Positions 56,001 to 64,000 of a DNA stretch of 64,000 bases are shown here, in pieces. Where the stretch lies: positions 1 through 64,000 of the forward strand of contig JBAZID010000012.1 in NCBI GenBank assembly GCA_041651995.1. The letters run 5' to 3'. The position numbers and the translations under genes were made by a program. Numbering within the stretch: position 1 is the stretch's first letter; each line of letters starts with the position of its first letter. The notes under the pieces were generated by a model that worked only from the letters and a program-made list of their open reading frames with translations, had not been told where the DNA came from and searched no databases. This DNA comes from Sulfuricella sp. Its GTDB lineage: Bacteria > Pseudomonadota > Gammaproteobacteria > Burkholderiales > Sulfuricellaceae.

Positions 56001-56055
56001 CGCTCACTGCGCTTTGTTCGTGCTATGTGCGACACCGTACACTACGCATGGGGTT

Positions 56056-56262
56056 ATGGGCAGTTCCGCTGCGGGGTTGTTCAGCCTGGGGAAGTATGTG
56101 ATTGGCCTGTATCTGGGCAACAGCGGCGTGGCATCAAGCTTCGGCGCCGCCGGATCGCTGATCGCGTTGCTGCTATGGGTGTACTACTCGGCACAGATTT
56201 TCTTCCTTGGGGCGGAATTCACACGGCACTATGCGCTGTGGTTCGGCAGCCATGCAGCATGA
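56056..56262 (+). pseudogene. C-terminal fragment of a YihY/BrkB family membrane protein
   Basis: The frame encodes [20 protein letters not shown], then [31 protein letters not shown], which is the last two membrane segments of YihY/BrkB proteins (about 300 residues when whole). Only about 65 residues remain, and the preceding 55 bp are unrelated, so the gene lost its 5' four-fifths. An ATG at 56056 exists but has no good Shine-Dalgarno sequence. Confidence 0.8.
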
Positions 56263-56353
56263 GCGGCGACGCGCCGAGGACATGGAGCGCCGCGCGGCCG
56301 AGAGTTGAGTGTGTTTTTCACTGCACGGCAGGCTCGGCAGCAGGTGGGCATTA

Positions 56354-56369
56354 TGTACGGTACCGCACA
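56354..56369. other. Palindromic site TGTACGGTACCGCACA
   Basis: A 16-bp near-perfect dyad with one mismatched pair in the 235-bp gap before the AI-2E transporter gene, 129 bp from its start. It could be an operator. The remainder of this gap shows nothing I can name. Confidence 0.3.
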
Positions 56370-56497
56370 GACATTGCCCGCTCTAACGTCCATTATTCCT
56401 ACCATGCCGCGTTTCTTCGCTCATCAGCCCGGATTTGGGGCCGGATGACACTCACGCGTTTAATGGACCATAAACACCGCCACGGGAGGCCCCTCCG

Positions 56498-57685
56498 ATG
56501 TCAGTAATCGCAGCACCTGCAGCGGAAGCCCTGGCTGGCAATCAAGACATTTCAGAACAGGTAGCGGATGCTGCCCATCCTGGCATCGTTCACGTTCCTG
56601 TGGATGCGCGCGGCCTGGCGCTTGGCATACTGGCGACTGTCGCCCTGGTGTTTGCGCTGGACTGGATGCAGGCGCTTTTTGTCCCCTTGCTGTTGGGGAT
56701 TTTTTTGGCTTACACCCTGAATCCACTGGTTGCAGGGTTGGAACGGATAAGAATGCCGCGCGTGTTGGCCAGCAGCATGGTGATGCTGGCCGTGGTGTGC
56801 GCACTCGTGTCGGGTGCCTACTCGTTGCGTGGGCAGATGCTGACCATAATCGCGCAGTTGCCCGAAGCGGCAAGCAGGCTCTCCGAGGAGATCGCCAGCA
56901 TGCGCAATGACCCGGGCGGCAGTCTGCGGAAGATGCAAAGCGCAGTGGGCGAAATGGAAAAGGCGGCCAGCCAGATGGACGGAATTCCGCCGGGCCGCAA
57001 GCCACGTACTACCCACGTCGTCATCGACACGCCGGGGTTCAAGCTGGGCGATTTCATGTGGGCCGGCTCCATGGGGGCCTTGGGATTTATTGGCCAGGCG
57101 GTCATGGTGATTTTTCTGGCCTTCTTTCTTCTGGCGGGGGGGGACACTTTCAAGCGCAAGCTGGTGCGGCTCACAGGGCCGACCTTGTCGCGCAAAAAAA
57201 TCACCATCACCATCCTTAATGACATCAACCATTCCATCCAGAAATATATGTTCATGCTGTTGGTGACCAATCTACTTTTGGGCTTGCTCAGCTGGATCGC
57301 TTTCAACTTGATCGGACTGGAAAATGCGGGCGCATGGGCCGTCGCTGCGGGCATGCTGCATGTCATTCCTTACGTCGGCCCGATATTCACTGCAGCCGCG
57401 ACCGGGATGGCGGCTTTCATGCAGTTCGATTCGTTTTTGATGGCACTTTTGGTTGCAGGAGCATCATTGGCGATTGCCACGCTCGTCGGTACTTTTGTGA
57501 CTACCTGGATGACCGGGAAAATCGCCAGGATGAACGCAGCGGCGGTATTTGTCTCGCTGCTGTTCTGGGCATGGCTGTGGGGCATTTGGGGCATGCTGCT
57601 CGGTATCCCGATCATCGTTATTGTGAAAGTGGTGTCCCAGCATGTAGAGCAAATGCAGCCGGTGGCAGAGTTGCTTGGTGAATAG
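56498..57685 (+). CDS. AI-2E (PerM/TqsA) family transporter
   Basis: 395 residues with about eight hydrophobic segments. VPLLLGIFLAYTLNPLVAGL near the N-terminus, VMVIFLAFFLLAGGDTFKRK in the middle and AAGMLHVIPYVGPIFTAAAT towards the C-terminus are the family's signatures. Members export small molecules or ions (AI-2 in TqsA, others sodium or protons); the substrate here is unknown. ATG at 56498 with GGGAGG upstream. Followed by a 37-codon gene after 50 bp. Confidence 0.9.
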   Translation: MSVIAAPAAEALAGNQDISEQVADAAHPGIVHVPVDARGLALGILATVALVFALDWMQALFVPLLLGIFLAYTLNPLVAGLERIRMPRVLASSMVMLAVVCALVSGAYSLRGQMLTIIAQLPEAASRLSEEIASMRNDPGGSLRKMQSAVGEMEKAASQMDGIPPGRKPRTTHVVIDTPGFKLGDFMWAGSMGALGFIGQAVMVIFLAFFLLAGGDTFKRKLVRLTGPTLSRKKITITILNDINHSIQKYMFMLLVTNLLLGLLSWIAFNLIGLENAGAWAVAAGMLHVIPYVGPIFTAAATGMAAFMQFDSFLMALLVAGASLAIATLVGTFVTTWMTGKIARMNAAAVFVSLLFWAWLWGIWGMLLGIPIIVIVKVVSQHVEQMQPVAELLGE

Positions 57686-57735
57686 AAATATTCATGTATT
57701 CAGTGAGTTGTAATTAACTATCAGGAGTGAAAATC

Positions 57736-57849
57736 ATGGGTAAAGAACAAAAAAGCAACAAGTTGGAAAAGAAGCAACCGCTTCTGACGCCAAAAGAAAA
57801 AAAGGCAGCGAAGAAGACCAAGAAAGAGAAGGTAACGATGGGTTCATGA
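57736..57849 (+). CDS. 37-residue Lys-rich small protein
   Basis: A short frame starting MGKEQKSNKLEKKQPLLTPK, followed by a run of Lys/Glu/Ala (EKKAAKKTKKEK) and ending VTMGS. CAGGAG lies 9 nt before the ATG. I recall similar MGKExKSNKE...LLTPKEKKAAKK microproteins in other proteobacteria, though I cannot check this here. The strong positive charge suggests nucleic acid or ribosome contact, as an inference only. Confidence 0.6.
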   Translation: MGKEQKSNKLEKKQPLLTPKEKKAAKKTKKEKVTMGS

Positions 57850-57893
57850 CAGGGCGCGTCGGATTTAAACAGGTATCGGCAAGCTGGGAGCAA

Positions 57894-58043
57894 GTAGGTT
57901 GGGTTCACCCGGCTAAAGCGCCCGAGTACAAGAGGCGCGGCTTTTAGCGCCGTAACCCAACAAACCCAAATATTCAAAACCGGTTTTTAAAAGGGAGGAT
58001 TGGGTCTGTTGGGTTACGCGATAAAGCCGCTAACCCAACCTAC
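57894..58043. repeat. 150-bp MITE-like element with GTAGGTTGGGTT termini
   Basis: Terminal inverted repeats GTAGGTTGGGTT (57894-57905) and AACCCAACCTAC (58032-58043) are perfect. Nested inverted sections follow: GTAACCCAACA against TGTTGGGTTAC, and GGCTAAAGCGCC against GGCTTTTAGCGCC-like sequence. It lies 45 bp before the glucan synthase gene. A diverged copy is at 54737-54846. Confidence 0.8.
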
Positions 58044-58087
58044 ATGTGGCCCCATTAAGTTAACAGTATTGGCTTTAACCCGGGGTT

Positions 58088-61000
58088 ATGAAAAAACCGG
58101 GAGAGGCGAAGTGTTGCGTTGATTACGCCAAGTTCGAACGAGAGGAGAATGTCATAGCCATCAAGGAGTTCGGATTTTCGGCGCTCACAAGGAATACACC
58201 GCGTAACGACCGGGATACCGAGTTGCTGCGCGCTGAGTTGTTCAGCATCGAGCAACTGAAGCGTCACGCGGTAACGCTGGCCGGCCAGCACAGAGTCGGT
58301 CTGCGCTCTGGGCCGGACAAGTTGCTGCCACGACTGGCGGACAATGCGCGCGTACTGCTGGCAGCGTATGACGTGGTGACAGCCGCAACCACGCCGGGAC
58401 AACGGTTGGTGCCGGCAGAATCCTGGTTGCTGGATAATTTCTATCTCATCGAGCAGCAGATCGGCCTGGCGCGCCGCCTTCTCCCACGTAACTACAGCCG
58501 GCAATTGCCGCAATTGGCTGATGGCCTGTCAGCCGGATTCCCCCGCATCTATGACTTGGCGTTGGAGTTGGTTTCTCACATGGACGGGCGTGTCGACAGC
58601 GACAACGCCACCCAGTTCATTGCCGCCTACCAGAGCATTGAGCCCTTAAAGCTGGGGGAATTGTGGGCATTTCCGATCATGCTGCAGTTGGCGCTGCTGG
58701 AAAACCTGCGTCGCGTCGCCTTGCGCATTGCGCGACGGCGCGAGGAGCGTGACACGGCCATCATCTGGGCGGACCGCATGCTCGCGACGGCTGAAAAGGA
58801 GCCGAAACAGCTGATCCATTTGCTGGCCGAGTTCGCCAATGCAGATGTGCCGCTGACCGCGCCGTTTGTGGAAGAGTTTTACGCCAGGCTCCAGGATCAG
58901 GGGCCGGCCATGGTTTTCGTCCAAACCTGGGTCGAGCAAAAATTGCTTGCAGATGGGGTGACTGCTACAGCCTTGTCGGAGGCTGCCAGCCGAACGGCGG
59001 CGACTAACCAGATATCCATCGCAAACAGTATCGGTAGCCTGCGATTCATCGGCGCAATGGACTGGCGGAATTACGTCGAGTCGCTCAGTGCCGTTGAACA
59101 GACCTTGTGTGAAGACCCGGCGGGGATGCACGCCGCCCAGGACTTCTCCACCCGCGACCGCTACCGGCATGTCATCGAAGACGTGGCGCGGGGCTGTTCG
59201 CGCAACGAGTTAGTGGTGGCTCGCTCGGCCATTGCGCTGGCGCGGGCAGCCGCAGAACGCCTGGGTGCCAGCGACCGTAGCGCGCATGTCGGCTACTACC
59301 TGATCGATCATGGACGGCAAATGCTGGAGCGTGCGGTCGGCTGTCGTTTTTCGTGGAAATTGCGGGCCAGCCTGGCGAGCCGGAATTTTCGCCTGTTCCT
59401 TTATCTCAGCCCCATCCTGTTGCTCACCGCAGTGGCGGCATCGCTCGTGCTTTCATCTTTCGGTGGCCTGGATCCAGGTGGTTGGCGCTACTGGTTTTTT
59501 GCGCTCACCAGCATGATCACTGCATCGGCGCTGGCCGTGGCGCTGGTGAACTTGCTGGTCACGCTCGTCATGCCGCCGCGCGTGTTGCCACGCCTGGACT
59601 TTTCGCATGGCATTCCCGATGTTCACCGCACCATGGTGATTGTCCCCACCTTGCTGGGCCAGCCGCAAGATGTCGATGACCTGCTCGAAGCGCTGGAAAT
59701 ACGCTATCTCGGTAACCGCGATCCCAATCTGTTCTTTGCCTTGCTGACGGATTTCCGCGATGCGCCGGAGGAAACCATGCCAGGCGATGACGCCCTGCTC
59801 GACCACGCGCGCGCCGCTGTCCTGGCGCTCAACGAGACCTATCGCGACGACCGGCCGTGCATCTTCTACCTGTTTCACCGCCCCCGGGTGTGGAATCCAT
59901 ACGAACGGGTGTGGATGGGCTATGAGCGCAAGCGCGGCAAGCTGGAGCAGTTCAATGCCCGGCTCAGGGGGGAGGCGCAAACCTCGTTTTCGGATATTGT
60001 TGGCGATGCCGCCATCCTCGCTTCGATCAAGTACATCATCACCCTGGATACCGACACGCAACTGCCGCGCGATGCGGCACGCACGCTGATAGGTAACCTC
60101 GCTCATCCGCTCAATCGCCCGGTCTACGATCCCCAGAAGGGGCGCATTGTCGAAGGCTACGCGATCCTGCAGCCACGTGCTTCGATCAGCCTGACCAGTG
60201 CCGGCCAGTCACGCTTTACCAAACTGTTCGCGGGTGAGTCCGGCATCGATCCCTACACGCGCGAAATATCAGATGTTTATCAGGATATTTTCGGCGAGGG
60301 GTCGTTCATCGGCAAGGGCATCTACGATGTCGACGCCTTTCGTCAGGCTGTCGATGGGCGTTTTCCGGAGAACCTGATTCTCAGTCACGACCTGCTGGAA
60401 AGTGGCTATGCGCGTTCGGCGCTGGTGAGCGATGTCGACCTCATTGAGGAGCACCCGGCCAGTTACGCACTGGAGGCCAGCCGGCGCCACCGCTGGATAC
60501 GCGGCGACTGGCAGCTTGCCGGCTGGCTGCTGCCGCGCGTGTCCGGGCCAGTCGCGCAGCCAGAATCAAGCGCGCAGCCAGGACCAAGCAAGCCAGATGG
60601 ATCGAAAACGCAACGGCAAGCTAACCCGCTCACCGCCTTGTCGCAGTGGAAGATTTTCGACAACCTTCGACGCAGCCTCGTGCCGCCGGCCTTGCTTGCC
60701 TTGCTGGCCGGTGGTTGGCTGTTTGGCCCGGGGCCAGCGTGGTTCTGGACCCTGCTGGCATTGGCTGTTGTGCTCCTGTCTACCTTGCTGTCTACCGTGA
60801 TCGGGCTGATCCGCAAGCCTGAAGAACGTGAATGGCTGATACACCTGAGCCTGACCAGTAAATCGGCAGCCCGCCCGCTGGTGCTCGCCCTGCTGAACCT
60901 GGTGTTTTTGCCCTACGACACCCTGATTTGCCTGGGTGCGATCCTGCGTTCGGGCGTGCGCATGCTGTTCACGCGACATGGCTTGCTGCTCTGGCAACTG

Positions 61001-64000
61001 CCATCCTACGCAACACGCAACGCGCGCCGCACGCTGGCTGATTTTTTCAGGGAGATGTGGATCGCGCCGGTTGTGGCGCTGATGTTGAGCCTTGCATTGG
61101 AAGGAGCAGATTTGCTCTACTGCTTGCCCGTCTTGTTGCTCTGGCTGGTGTCGCCTGTCGTCGGCTGGTGGATCAGCCTGCCGCTGGTGTCCCCCATACC
61201 GGATTTGAGCATTGAGCAACGGCTGTTCCTGCGAGCTTCAGCCCGGCGGACGTGGCGTTTCTTCGCTGAGTTCGTCGGTCCACTGGACAACTGGCTGCCA
61301 CCCGACAACTTCCAGGAATACCCGGCTCCGGCCATTGCCGCGCGCACCTCGCCCACCAACATCGGCATGTCGCTGCTGGCGGACCTGGCGGCGTACGATT
61401 TCGGTTACATTCCCGCTGGAGAGTTCCTCCGGCTGGTCGAGAATACCCTGGCCACGATGGAAAAGCTGGAACGCTACCGCGGCCATTTTTACAACTGGTA
61501 TGACACGCGCACGCTGCAAGCCCTGCACCCGCGATACGTCTCATCGGTGGATAGCGGCAACCTGGCTGGCAGCCTGCTCACCCTGCAAGCCGGGCTGGCC
61601 GAACTGAAAGACCAGCCGGTGCTGTCATCAAACGCATTCCAGGGGCTGCAGGACACCTTGCAGGTATTTGTCGAACATCTGCCTGCTTCACCTGCGCCGG
61701 ATCTTGCGAAGCAGATCAGGTTTCTGCAGGACACACTACATTCACTGATATCGAATGGTCAGCCACCGGCACTGGCTGCCGCCGATAGCTTGCTGGATGA
61801 GATTCACCGTACTGGCGAGGGGCTGGTCAAGTGGCTGCCCGCAGATATTGATATCGATGGCGAACTCTATTACTGGGCGCAGGCATTCGACCAGCAATCC
61901 CGCGCTCTGCGTGACGACCTGGGATTTTTAGTACCCGCACCGCGACAATTCAGCAACATCCCGACACTGACAGAATTGGCCAGCACGCGTGCAGTGGAGC
62001 GGCTCGGCGTCATCGACGCCTTGCTGGAGCGTTGCCGCAAACTGGCGGCGATGGACTTTGAATTTCTCTACGATACCTCGTGTGGCTTGCTGAGCATCGG
62101 CTACGACGTGGGCGAACGGCGCCGCGATCCGTCATGCTACGACCTGCTGGCATCGGAAGCGCGCCTGGCCAGTTTCCTGCTCATCGCGCAGGGCCAGGTT
62201 CCGCAGAAACACTGGTTCTCGCTCGGCCGCCTGCTGACCAGTCATGGCGGCGAGGTAAGCCTGATTTCGTGGAGCGGCTCGATGTTCGAGTACCTCATGC
62301 CGCAACTGATCATGCCCAGTTTCGACAACACCCTGCTGGAGCAGACCTGCAAGGCCGCCGTGTCGCGCCAGATCGAGTATGGCCGTCAACGCGCCGTGCC
62401 TTGGGGTATTTCCGAGTCCTGCTATAACGCCACCGATGCTGCCCAGGTCTATCAATACCGGGCCTTCGGCGTGCCCGGCCTGGGTTTCAAGCGCGGTCTG
62501 GGCGACGACCTGGTCATCGCGCCATACGCCAGCGCACTGGCGCTGATGGTGATGCCGCAGGCCGCGTGCCGCAACCTGCAGACGCTGGCGGAGCAGGGTT
62601 TCCTCGGCGCCTACGGCTTCTACGAGGCGGTCGATTACACGCCATCGCGTGTGCCGCGCGGCAAGCGTCACGCCATCGTGCGTAACTTCATGGCGCATCA
62701 TCAAGGCATGAGCCTGTTGGCTTTCGAGCATGTATTGCTCGACCGGCCGATGCAGCGCCGCTTCATGTCAGACCCGCTGGTGCGCGCCACAGAATTGTTG
62801 CTGCAGGAGCGCGTGCCGAAGAAAGGCGCCACCCTGCACCCGCACGCGGCTGAAGTGAGCGCCACCGCGCGTCCGCCAGAGGCAGAGGCAGGCACGATCA
62901 TGCGCGTGTTCACCGACCCGAACACCCCGATACCAGAAGTTCACCTGTTGTCCAACGGCAGGTGCCACGTCATGGTGAGCCATGCCGGCGGAAATTACAG
63001 CAACTGGCGCGGCCTGGCCGCCAACCGCTGGCGCGAGGACGCCACCTCAGACAGCTGGGGAACGTTCATTTACCTGCGCGATCGCGACACCGGACGATAT
63101 TGGTCAAGCACGCATCAGCCGACCCTGCGCCAGGCCGATCACTACGAGGCGATCTTCGTGCAGGCGCGCGCCGAATACCGGCGGCGCGACCAGGCGATCG
63201 AAACGCACACCGAGATCAGCGTTTCACCTGAAGACGACGTTGTGATCCGCCGCGTCACCCTCACCAACCTGTCGTCCCGGCCCCGGCATATCGAGGTGAC
63301 GAGTTACGCCGAGGTCGTGTTGGCGCCGTTGAATGCCGACCTTGCCCATCGCGCTTTCAGCAACCTGTTCGTGCAAACCGAAATCCTGCCCGGGCAGCAG
63401 GCGATCCTCTGTACGCGGCGCCCGCGTACACAGGGGGAGAAGGTGCCGTGGGGATTTCACCTGTTGACCACACCAGGAGCGGTTGCCGGCGAGTCATCTT
63501 ATGAGACTGATCGTGCCCGCTTCATCGGCCGGGGGCGAACGGCGGCCAACCCGGTGGTGCTGGACAGCAGAGACAGCCCGCCGGGATTGTCGAATACCGA
63601 TGGTTCGGTGCTCGATCCCATCGTTGCGATTCGCCGCACCCTTACCCTGACACCCGATGAATCGGCGACGGTGCAGATCATTTCCGGTATCGCGGACACG
63701 CGCGAAGGCGCTTTGGCTTTGATCGAGAAATATTGCGACCGGCACTTTGTCGAGCGTGCCTTTGAAATGGCCTGGTTCCACAGTCAGGAGGTGTTGCGCC
63801 ACCTCAACGCAAGCGAAGCCGATGCGCAGGTCTTTGGCCGCCTGGCCAGCTCCGTCGTTTACAGCAGTGCGCTGCGCCGCGCTGCGCCCAGCGTTATTGC
63901 CCGCAACCAGTTGGGTCAGCCGGGACTGTGGCGCTTCAGCATCTCGGGCGACCTGCCGATCGTCCTGATACGAATCGGCGACCTGAACCGCATCGACCTG
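58088..64000 (+). CDS. Cyclic beta-1,2-glucan synthase-like protein (NdvB family), 5' part
   Basis: The frame from the ATG at 58088 stays open for 1971 codons to the window edge; complete family members have about 2800 residues. Order: N-terminal region, membrane segments (about 440-500), GT84-type glycosyltransferase with the DxD site in ITLDTDTQLPRDAAR (Asp654, Asp656), SHDLLESGYARSALVSDVDL and RRHRWIRGDWQ, more membrane segments (about 855-1020), a glucoamylase-like domain (DTSCGLLSIGYDVGERRRDP, WGISESCYNATDAAQVYQYR, HHQGMSLLAF, about 1320-1550), then the start of the carbohydrate-binding/phosphorylase part. Products are periplasmic or secreted cyclic glucans. The start lacks a clear Shine-Dalgarno sequence. 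Confidence 0.9.
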   Translation, partial: MKKPGEAKCCVDYAKFEREENVIAIKEFGFSALTRNTPRNDRDTELLRAELFSIEQLKRHAVTLAGQHRVGLRSGPDKLLPRLADNARVLLAAYDVVTAATTPGQRLVPAESWLLDNFYLIEQQIGLARRLLPRNYSRQLPQLADGLSAGFPRIYDLALELVSHMDGRVDSDNATQFIAAYQSIEPLKLGELWAFPIMLQLALLENLRRVALRIARRREERDTAIIWADRMLATAEKEPKQLIHLLAEFANADVPLTAPFVEEFYARLQDQGPAMVFVQTWVEQKLLADGVTATALSEAASRTAATNQISIANSIGSLRFIGAMDWRNYVESLSAVEQTLCEDPAGMHAAQDFSTRDRYRHVIEDVARGCSRNELVVARSAIALARAAAERLGASDRSAHVGYYLIDHGRQMLERAVGCRFSWKLRASLASRNFRLFLYLSPILLLTAVAASLVLSSFGGLDPGGWRYWFFALTSMITASALAVALVNLLVTLVMPPRVLPRLDFSHGIPDVHRTMVIVPTLLGQPQDVDDLLEALEIRYLGNRDPNLFFALLTDFRDAPEETMPGDDALLDHARAAVLALNETYRDDRPCIFYLFHRPRVWNPYERVWMGYERKRGKLEQFNARLRGEAQTSFSDIVGDAAILASIKYIITLDTDTQLPRDAARTLIGNLAHPLNRPVYDPQKGRIVEGYAILQPRASISLTSAGQSRFTKLFAGESGIDPYTREISDVYQDIFGEGSFIGKGIYDVDAFRQAVDGRFPENLILSHDLLESGYARSALVSDVDLIEEHPASYALEASRRHRWIRGDWQLAGWLLPRVSGPVAQPESSAQPGPSKPDGSKTQRQANPLTALSQWKIFDNLRRSLVPPALLALLAGGWLFGPGPAWFWTLLALAVVLLSTLLSTVIGLIRKPEEREWLIHLSLTSKSAARPLVLALLNLVFLPYDTLICLGAILRSGVRMLFTRHGLLLWQLPSYATRNARRTLADFFREMWIAPVVALMLSLALEGADLLYCLPVLLLWLVSPVVGWWISLPLVSPIPDLSIEQRLFLRASARRTWRFFAEFVGPLDNWLPPDNFQEYPAPAIAARTSPTNIGMSLLADLAAYDFGYIPAGEFLRLVENTLATMEKLERYRGHFYNWYDTRTLQALHPRYVSSVDSGNLAGSLLTLQAGLAELKDQPVLSSNAFQGLQDTLQVFVEHLPASPAPDLAKQIRFLQDTLHSLISNGQPPALAAADSLLDEIHRTGEGLVKWLPADIDIDGELYYWAQAFDQQSRALRDDLGFLVPAPRQFSNIPTLTELASTRAVERLGVIDALLERCRKLAAMDFEFLYDTSCGLLSIGYDVGERRRDPSCYDLLASEARLASFLLIAQGQVPQKHWFSLGRLLTSHGGEVSLISWSGSMFEYLMPQLIMPSFDNTLLEQTCKAAVSRQIEYGRQRAVPWGISESCYNATDAAQVYQYRAFGVPGLGFKRGLGDDLVIAPYASALALMVMPQAACRNLQTLAEQGFLGAYGFYEAVDYTPSRVPRGKRHAIVRNFMAHHQGMSLLAFEHVLLDRPMQRRFMSDPLVRATELLLQERVPKKGATLHPHAAEVSATARPPEAEAGTIMRVFTDPNTPIPEVHLLSNGRCHVMVSHAGGNYSNWRGLAANRWREDATSDSWGTFIYLRDRDTGRYWSSTHQPTLRQADHYEAIFVQARAEYRRRDQAIETHTEISVSPEDDVVIRRVTLTNLSSRPRHIEVTSYAEVVLAPLNADLAHRAFSNLFVQTEILPGQQAILCTRRPRTQGEKVPWGFHLLTTPGAVAGESSYETDRARFIGRGRTAANPVVLDSRDSPPGLSNTDGSVLDPIVAIRRTLTLTPDESATVQIISGIADTREGALALIEKYCDRHFVERAFEMAWFHSQEVLRHLNASEADAQVFGRLASSVVYSSALRRAAPSVIARNQLGQPGLWRFSISGDLPIVLIRIGDLNRIDL

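Overview
The window looks like a chromosomal segment of a motile betaproteobacterium, probably of the Nitrosomonadales (Sulfuricella/Gallionella-like). This rests on gene order and protein character, not on a database search. The order is a GntR regulator, then sdhCDAB-sdhE-gltA-sucAB-zapE, then a polar-type flagellar block under an FlrBC/FleSR two-component system. GC is high. Dispersed palindromic repeats are very common, and part of a REP-associated tyrosine transposase (RAYT) sits at the left edge.

Layout. 1-2.6 kb: RAYT fragment, a DUF2238 membrane protein, an SpmAB-type membrane protein and a 9-bp minisatellite. 2.6-8.4 kb (minus): a chemoreceptor, then an overlapping pair of c-di-GMP enzymes (PAS-GGDEF-EAL and HD-GYP). 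8.5-11.1 kb (minus): a P2-type cation ATPase. 11.4-14.2 kb: PEP carboxylase. 14.4-27.3 kb (plus): gntR, malic enzyme, sdhCD, sdhAB, yjdM, a small Cys protein, sdhE, gltA, sucA, sucB, zapE. This anaplerotic and TCA operon has palindromic repeats in most of its non-overlapping gaps. The malate dehydrogenase and E3 (lpd) genes that commonly belong to this cluster in betaproteobacteria are not here. 27.3-36.3 kb (minus): alpha/beta hydrolase, EAL-HDOD protein, cheA, cheZ, cheY, two cheV genes and a PAS-chemoreceptor. No cheW, cheR or cheB is present. 36.7-50.8 kb (plus): flrB, flrC, fliEFGHIJK and fliLMNOPQR, many joined by 4-bp ATGA/GTGA overlaps. 50.8-52.6 kb: a B12-dependent ribonucleotide reductase. 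52.7-58.1 kb: a mosaic of creA, a decayed two-component locus interrupted by a palindromic element, pssA, a secreted protein of unknown function, a YihY remnant, an AI-2E family transporter, a 37-residue Lys-rich protein and a 150-bp MITE-like element. 58.1 kb to the right edge: the first 1971 codons of a very large cyclic beta-1,2-glucan synthase-like (NdvB) gene, still open at the end.

How it works together. GntR probably controls malic enzyme and the TCA genes, with PEP carboxylase nearby feeding oxaloacetate. The che genes signal through CheY, with CheZ as phosphatase and CheV as coupling protein, to FliM/FliN of the flagellar switch encoded next door. FlrBC probably drives fliE onward from a sigma-54-like promoter. 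The strongest unusual signals are the many families of short inverted repeats. They have altered both ends of sdhE, replaced most of a response regulator and filled the operon gaps. I saw no tRNA, rRNA, CRISPR array, prophage or complete insertion sequence.
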